In this document: positions 6,995-10,563 of the stretch, piece by piece
Layout: every line of letters begins with the position of its first letter
Position numbering within the stretch: the stretch's first letter is position 1
NCBI GenBank assembly: GCA_024405065.1
Contig: JAKSPF010000031.1
Span: forward strand, 1 to 10,563
DNA length: 10,563 bases
DNA from: Sphaerochaetaceae bacterium
GTDB taxonomy: Bacteria; Spirochaetota; Spirochaetia; Sphaerochaetales; Sphaerochaetaceae
Reading direction: 5' to 3'
The notes under the pieces: generated by a model
Seen by the model: the letters and a program-made list of their open reading frames with translations, nothing else
What the model was told of the DNA's origin: nothing
Databases searched by the model: none
Translations under genes and position numbers: made by a program

Positions 6995-8601
6995 ATACAG
7001 TCCGATTGAGGGAAATTCTCAGACAGACAGATATGGCAACTCACCGTGATTCTCAGCAGTCACCGTTGAAGGTTCTTGTTGCTGATTTGACTTCTGAGAC
7101 TTTTTCGGTAATTGATTCCTGTGGCGACTGGTTCGGCCGATACGGTGCCGTTCTCGGTTATGCAATAAGACTTTGGGGAGAATTCTGTACGGGAGATGAA
7201 AACCCTGTGGTTATTGCAGCAGGTAAAAAAAGAACAGCCATCGTGTTCAGGAATCCGGTAACGGAACTTGTTACGTTCAATACGGTTTCTTCTTCTTTCG
7301 GTGCAGAGCTGAACGGTTGCGGTTACTGTGCACTTGTGATTACAGGACATCTTAAAAGAAGCGGTGCTGTTGTGGTTGACGGTGTTGAAAAACATTGTGT
7401 TCTTTCCGAAAAACTGCGTAATGCACGGGTCTCACAGGTAAATCTGTTTTTCCGGAACTGCGGTGAATGCCTTGCAACGGGACCTTCTGCGGACAACGGT
7501 ATTCACTTTGCAGCTGCCTGTCTGTCAGGAAAAATTACAGGACGCGGCGGATTGGGCTTCAGACTCGGAGAAAAAAACTTAAAAGCTGTAGTGATACACG
7601 CTGCGTCTATCAATGATGTAAGGGAGAGCATAGAGCAAAGGGGCAGTGCAAATTTGTCTCTTTTAACGGAACAGGCATACAGAAACGGTTGGGCTGCGGT
7701 TTCAAATTTCAGACGTAGGACAGATCCGAGGATGTTTCACCTTACGGAGCGTGAAGCAAACAGGAGGCTTGCGGAATATCAGGGTTTGTTTCCTGATACT
7801 GCCTCCGTGATAATGCTTGGTTCCAACTGTGATTGTTATGATATTGTTTCTGTTGCCGACAGATTCAATCTCTGCTTTGATTTGGGGCTTGATCCCGTTT
7901 CAACGGGAAACGTAATCGGCTGGCTTCTTGATGCTTCACGGCGTAATGTAATCAATATTACGGGGTTTACAGGAGAAGACAGCGAAGCAGTTATGCAACT
8001 GATTGAAGATATGGCAATGAGATCCGGAATCGGAGGCATACTCGGTTCGGGTACGGGTTTTCTTGCTTCGTCCTGTTCCGATACCGCTTCTTCATTTTGC
8101 ATTCACGGAGTAGAGTGCGGACCCGTTGATTTCAGAGGCAGTTTTGCAAGTGCTTTGAACAGTGCTGCGGAAAATTATTTTCCGGTGTTTTTTGAAATGG
8201 CATCAGGTCTTTGCAGCAAGCATCCCGTGTTCTGGACCGTATTGAATGAAGATCTTGTTTTGGGATATGAAAGTCTCGGTCTTGACCCGGAAACTGAAAT
8301 ACGGACACTTACAACGGTGAGTGCTCTGAAACTGAAACACGCCGGATCGTCTGAAAAATACGCAAAAAAAATATTCGGGTGGAATTCAGATGCTGCGGAA
8401 ACCGGCAGGAACGTATGGCAACTCCTTAACGGAATCAACGGGGTGGCAGGAAAGATTGAGTACAAAATTCCCGATTATTTCATTACAGATTCAGACAGTG
8501 ATTTTCCCGAGCCTGCGGTTGTCCCGTTCAGCAGACTTTTTGATGAATATATGACAATGAGAGGATATCTTTACAAGGGAGTGACCGTAAATGAAAAGTG
8601 A
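6991..8601 (+). CDS. Compact, divergent aldehyde:ferredoxin oxidoreductase (AOR) family protein lacking the CxxCxxxC motif
   Basis: This 536-residue protein is recognisable as an AOR homologue. KVLVADLTSE (27-36) matches the AOR N-terminal strand. FGAELNGCGYCALVITG (103-119) matches the AOR pattern G-P-E-L-K-x-A-G-Y-D. GRGGLGFRLGEKNLKAVVIH (184-203) is the pterin-binding-domain hallmark. LGSNCDCYD (276-284) and LGLDPVSTGN (298-307) match the AOR central domain, and DEYMTMRGY (518-526) matches the usual C-terminal D-E-Y-x-x-x-R-G. AORs are typically about 600-620 residues and bind a bis-pterin tungsten cofactor plus [4Fe-4S]. Here the region before LGSNC (about 246-262) has no Cys, so three cluster ligands are missing. 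Two CxxC pairs occur at 110/113 and 157/160. The start is ATG 6991, overlapping the nifU stop with only a weak Shine-Dalgarno; ATG 7033 is an alternative. Activity is uncertain: it may be catalytic with a rearranged cluster, or non-catalytic. Confidence 0.8.
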   Translation: MNTVRLREILRQTDMATHRDSQQSPLKVLVADLTSETFSVIDSCGDWFGRYGAVLGYAIRLWGEFCTGDENPVVIAAGKKRTAIVFRNPVTELVTFNTVSSSFGAELNGCGYCALVITGHLKRSGAVVVDGVEKHCVLSEKLRNARVSQVNLFFRNCGECLATGPSADNGIHFAAACLSGKITGRGGLGFRLGEKNLKAVVIHAASINDVRESIEQRGSANLSLLTEQAYRNGWAAVSNFRRRTDPRMFHLTEREANRRLAEYQGLFPDTASVIMLGSNCDCYDIVSVADRFNLCFDLGLDPVSTGNVIGWLLDASRRNVINITGFTGEDSEAVMQLIEDMAMRSGIGGILGSGTGFLASSCSDTASSFCIHGVECGPVDFRGSFASALNSAAENYFPVFFEMASGLCSKHPVFWTVLNEDLVLGYESLGLDPETEIRTLTTVSALKLKHAGSSEKYAKKIFGWNSDAAETGRNVWQLLNGINGVAGKIEYKIPDYFITDSDSDFPEPAVVPFSRLFDEYMTMRGYLYKGVTVNEK

Positions 8602-9520
8602 AATTATCCGGTTAAGACCGGTTGTTAAGGATTATGCGTGGGGTAACAACATGTTTATTCCCTCACTTCTCGGAGAAAAAGCAACGGGACAACCGCAGGC
8701 AGAACTCTGGATGGGTGCTCATAAACAGGGCAGTTGCCTGATTGCCGAAACCGGTGAATCACTCAGAGATTTTCTTGACAGAAATCCTTATTTTGCCGGT
8801 TGTCGTGCGGATTCTTTTCCTTTTCTCTTCAAGGTTCTTGCAATAGAAAAGCCCCTCAGCATTCAGGTTCATCCGGATGCAGAACAGGCAAAGCGTTGTT
8901 TTGAAGAAGGCAATCCGAATTACAGTGACCCTAATCCCAAAGCCGAGATGTTTTATGCCCTTACTGACTGCACACTGATGTGCGGACTCAGAAAACAGTA
9001 CACAAAAAATGAAGAAACTCTTGCCATGAAAGAATATCTTGAGCGTTTTTATCCGGGCGATCCGGAAACGTCAGCACCTTTCAGATTGAATATCGTTCAT
9101 CTTGAAGCCGGTGAGGCGGTGTATCTGAAACCCGGAATTCTCCACGCTTACATACGTGGAAACGGAATTGAGCTTATGAACAACTCCGATAACGTGATCC
9201 GTGCAGGTCTTACTTCAAAACATATTGACAGGAATGAACTTGACCGTATTGCCTTGAAAACGCCGTATGACCCAGCCTTGCTCGGCAGTTTTGAAGATAC
9301 GGGCGGAGAACACTTCTTCACGGAGGCCGGTTTCATACTTACGGTTATGAAGGACGGTTTTTTCACATATGATACCGACAACGTGAAAATTCTGATATGT
9401 ACAGAAGGTTCTGCCACTCTCAACGGATACTTCAGGCTTTCAAAAGGTGAAGTTTGTATTATTGCAAAGGGGCATACGCTTTGTGTGGAAACAGACGGAA
9501 CTGTGTTTTGCGCAGAGTGA
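8591..9520 (+). CDS. manA: Type I mannose-6-phosphate isomerase, short form
   Basis: The product is a 309-residue zinc-dependent cupin expected to interconvert mannose-6-phosphate and fructose-6-phosphate in the cytoplasm. The N-terminal DYAWG (14-18) and AELWMGAH (37-44) are typical. Zn ligands are visible as Q92 and H94 (LSIQVHPD), E119 (NPKAEM) and H185 (PGILHAYI). The substrate-binding region ELMNNSDNVIRAGLTSK (194-210) includes R204. Classical type I enzymes such as E. coli ManA are near 390 residues; this short form, with one cupin core and a reduced C-terminus, resembles those in Firmicutes and spirochaetes. The start ATG 8591 lies inside the end of the AOR-like gene (11-base overlap) behind AAGGGAG (8575-8581), so the two are co-translated. 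No functional link to Fe-S chemistry is obvious. The next gene converges from the other strand. Confidence 0.9.
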   Translation: MKSEIIRLRPVVKDYAWGNNMFIPSLLGEKATGQPQAELWMGAHKQGSCLIAETGESLRDFLDRNPYFAGCRADSFPFLFKVLAIEKPLSIQVHPDAEQAKRCFEEGNPNYSDPNPKAEMFYALTDCTLMCGLRKQYTKNEETLAMKEYLERFYPGDPETSAPFRLNIVHLEAGEAVYLKPGILHAYIRGNGIELMNNSDNVIRAGLTSKHIDRNELDRIALKTPYDPALLGSFEDTGGEHFFTEAGFILTVMKDGFFTYDTDNVKILICTEGSATLNGYFRLSKGEVCIIAKGHTLCVETDGTVFCAE

Positions 9521-9522
9521 TT

Positions 9523-10482
9523 TCAGTACGGTGCCGAAGTGTTGGCGCTGCCGAATGTTGAACCTTTTGTTTCTGTCGTGTACCAGTCGGAAGCAGTGTC
9601 TGAATCTCCCGTATTGAGCTTGCGGCTCATTGAACGTGTTGCCGTAGCGTTCTTTGATATTACCGGATCTCCTTTCCACCATGAATTTTCCAGAGCTTTC
9701 AATACCCGTTCATAAACAGCTTTCTTTCCGTAACCTTCGTACAACTCACTCTCCTGTGCGGAATAAATCACGCAGTCTGTAACCTTTGCACCCTGTGACG
9801 GTGATGATGCGAGCGTCTGAATACCGTTTTTGGCAGACGGTTTTATATCTTCACCTGTACAGATGTTCCACACGTTGTCCGCAGGGTGTTCCTGAGTGTT
9901 CTTCGGAAGGGTTTTGCGCCAGTGAACCACAATGAAATCACCCTCAGACACATCTATTGAGGGCAGAACAACAAAACTTTCCCTGTCTTCCGGTATTCCG
10001 TTATACAGCACTGTTCCCGCCGTATTGCCTGAACGTATTGCAAGCAGTTCTGTTCTGTGAGGACTTGTATCGGTTCCCGTTGTGGTGATTTCATTAATGA
10101 GAAGACCTGCGGGGTGCGGGTTGTAACCCCAAACCTCAACGGATACCGTGACTGAATTTCCTGCTTTATCTTCTACCCTTCCTGAAAGTTTCATTGATTC
10201 TCCGGCTTCCAATGACTCGTTGAGTATGATTACAATACCGTAACCGTCCTCTGCGGCTTCAAACGGAGCAAAGGATTCCGGAACAGGAGTTACCGGTTCG
10301 TCAAAAACCAGCCTGACGGATGCCTCTGACTGAGCATAGACTTCAAGCATTACCGGCGGTTTTGTGTCGGAAAGAGTGAATTTGTTTACTGCGGCAGACG
10401 GAGAAAGTCTGCACCCTGAACAGAATTCAGCCAAAAAAAGCAAGACAAATGCAAAAGATTTACGTAAACCTAATTTCTTCAT
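9523..10482 (-). CDS. Probable lipoprotein with Ig-like segment and lamin-tail-like domain
   Basis: The protein has 319 residues from the Met whose codon is 10482-10480. A GAGAGG site lies 6 bases upstream on the minus strand, and the choice places a good signal peptide at the N-terminus: basic MKKLGLRK, a hydrophobic core at 9-20, then CSGC with C24 as the likely lipidated Cys. The lipobox is loose, as is common in spirochaetes. An in-frame Met 10 codons earlier would spoil the signal peptide. Residues about 40-118 (KPPVMLEVYAQSEASVRLVF onward, then GRVEDKAGNSV) look like a bacterial Ig-like domain. Residues about 126-315 start LLINEITTTG and end MSRKLNTGDSDTASDWYTT with FGSAN, the edges of a lamin-tail (LTD) domain. 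Location is inferred as periplasmic or surface. Function is unknown; LTDs often act in binding or anchoring. Confidence 0.8.
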   Translation of the reverse strand: MKKLGLRKSFAFVLLFLAEFCSGCRLSPSAAVNKFTLSDTKPPVMLEVYAQSEASVRLVFDEPVTPVPESFAPFEAAEDGYGIVIILNESLEAGESMKLSGRVEDKAGNSVTVSVEVWGYNPHPAGLLINEITTTGTDTSPHRTELLAIRSGNTAGTVLYNGIPEDRESFVVLPSIDVSEGDFIVVHWRKTLPKNTQEHPADNVWNICTGEDIKPSAKNGIQTLASSPSQGAKVTDCVIYSAQESELYEGYGKKAVYERVLKALENSWWKGDPVISKNATATRSMSRKLNTGDSDTASDWYTTETKGSTFGSANTSAPY

Positions 10483-10563
10483 GTAATACCTCTCTGATAT
10501 ACATAGATACAAAAAAAACGATTTTTCTTCAGAAACGATATTGCGGACATATTTTTCGCCGGT
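10479..10563 (-). CDS. possible C-terminal tail of an upstream gene (runs off the right edge)
   Basis: On the minus strand a frame is open from the window edge to a TGA at 10481-10479, overlapping the lipoprotein start as ATGA. It reads P-A-K-N-M then SAISFLKKNRFFCIYVYQRGIT before the stop, at most 27 residues. Support is limited to the open frame and to the ATGA overlap, an arrangement also used by three gene pairs on the plus strand here. The T/A-rich character and short length mean it may equally be non-coding leader of the lipoprotein gene. Confidence 0.27.
   Translation of the reverse strand, partial: PAKNMSAISFLKKNRFFCIYVYQRGIT

Noticed and set aside
9529..9550. Hairpin CGGTGCC / GGCGCTG as a terminator for manA or the lipoprotein gene
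   Set aside because: It contains two G-U pairs and has no adjacent T-run on either strand. It also lies inside the lipoprotein coding region.
10483..10510. TATATC as a -10 box for the lipoprotein gene
   Set aside because: It abuts the ribosome binding site, so transcription would begin within it, and no -35 box is found at the right distance.
9523..10512. Longer start for the lipoprotein at 10512 (MYLCISERYY extension)
   Set aside because: It places ten residues before a good signal peptide and lacks the well-spaced GAGAGG site found before the Met at 10482.

Overview
The window reads as chromosomal DNA of a bacterium, most likely a host-associated spirochaete close to Treponema (rumen or gut type). 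This is an inference from gene content: a DUF3798/DUF6672 transport operon, a NIF-type Fe-S assembly pair, an AOR-family protein and a lipoprotein with a loose spirochaete-style lipobox. Base composition is moderate, with mostly strong AGGAGG-like ribosome binding sites. No rRNA, tRNA, CRISPR array, insertion sequence or phage gene was seen. Coding density is very high and no gap exceeds 180 bases.

Region 1 (1-5101, + strand) is an ABC importer operon. It contains the 3' end of a DUF3798 solute-binding protein gene, an intrinsic terminator-like hairpin, a double-NBD ATPase of the RbsA/MglA type, two paralogous RbsC-type permeases, and a small membrane-anchored protein that resembles DUF6672. 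The last three genes are chained by ATGA overlaps. The substrate is not known.

Region 2 (5221-9520, + strand) follows a 119-base gap holding a possible promoter. It is a tight operon: NifS-type cysteine desulfurase, a NifU-like scaffold (IscU domain plus BFD-type [2Fe-2S] domain), a compact and divergent aldehyde:ferredoxin oxidoreductase (AOR) homologue, and a short type I mannose-6-phosphate isomerase. The scaffold and AOR-like genes share an ATGA, and the AOR-like and isomerase genes overlap by 11 bases. Together the first two supply sulfur and assemble clusters; the adjacent AOR-like protein is a natural candidate client. It has lost the AOR CxxCxxxC cluster motif but carries two CxxC pairs elsewhere, which makes it the most interesting object here.

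Region 3 (9523-10563, - strand) is a convergent gene for a probable surface or periplasmic lipoprotein with an Ig-like segment and a lamin-tail-like domain. Its stop lies 2 bases from the isomerase stop. A short open frame running off the right edge overlaps its start by ATGA and may be the tail of an upstream gene.
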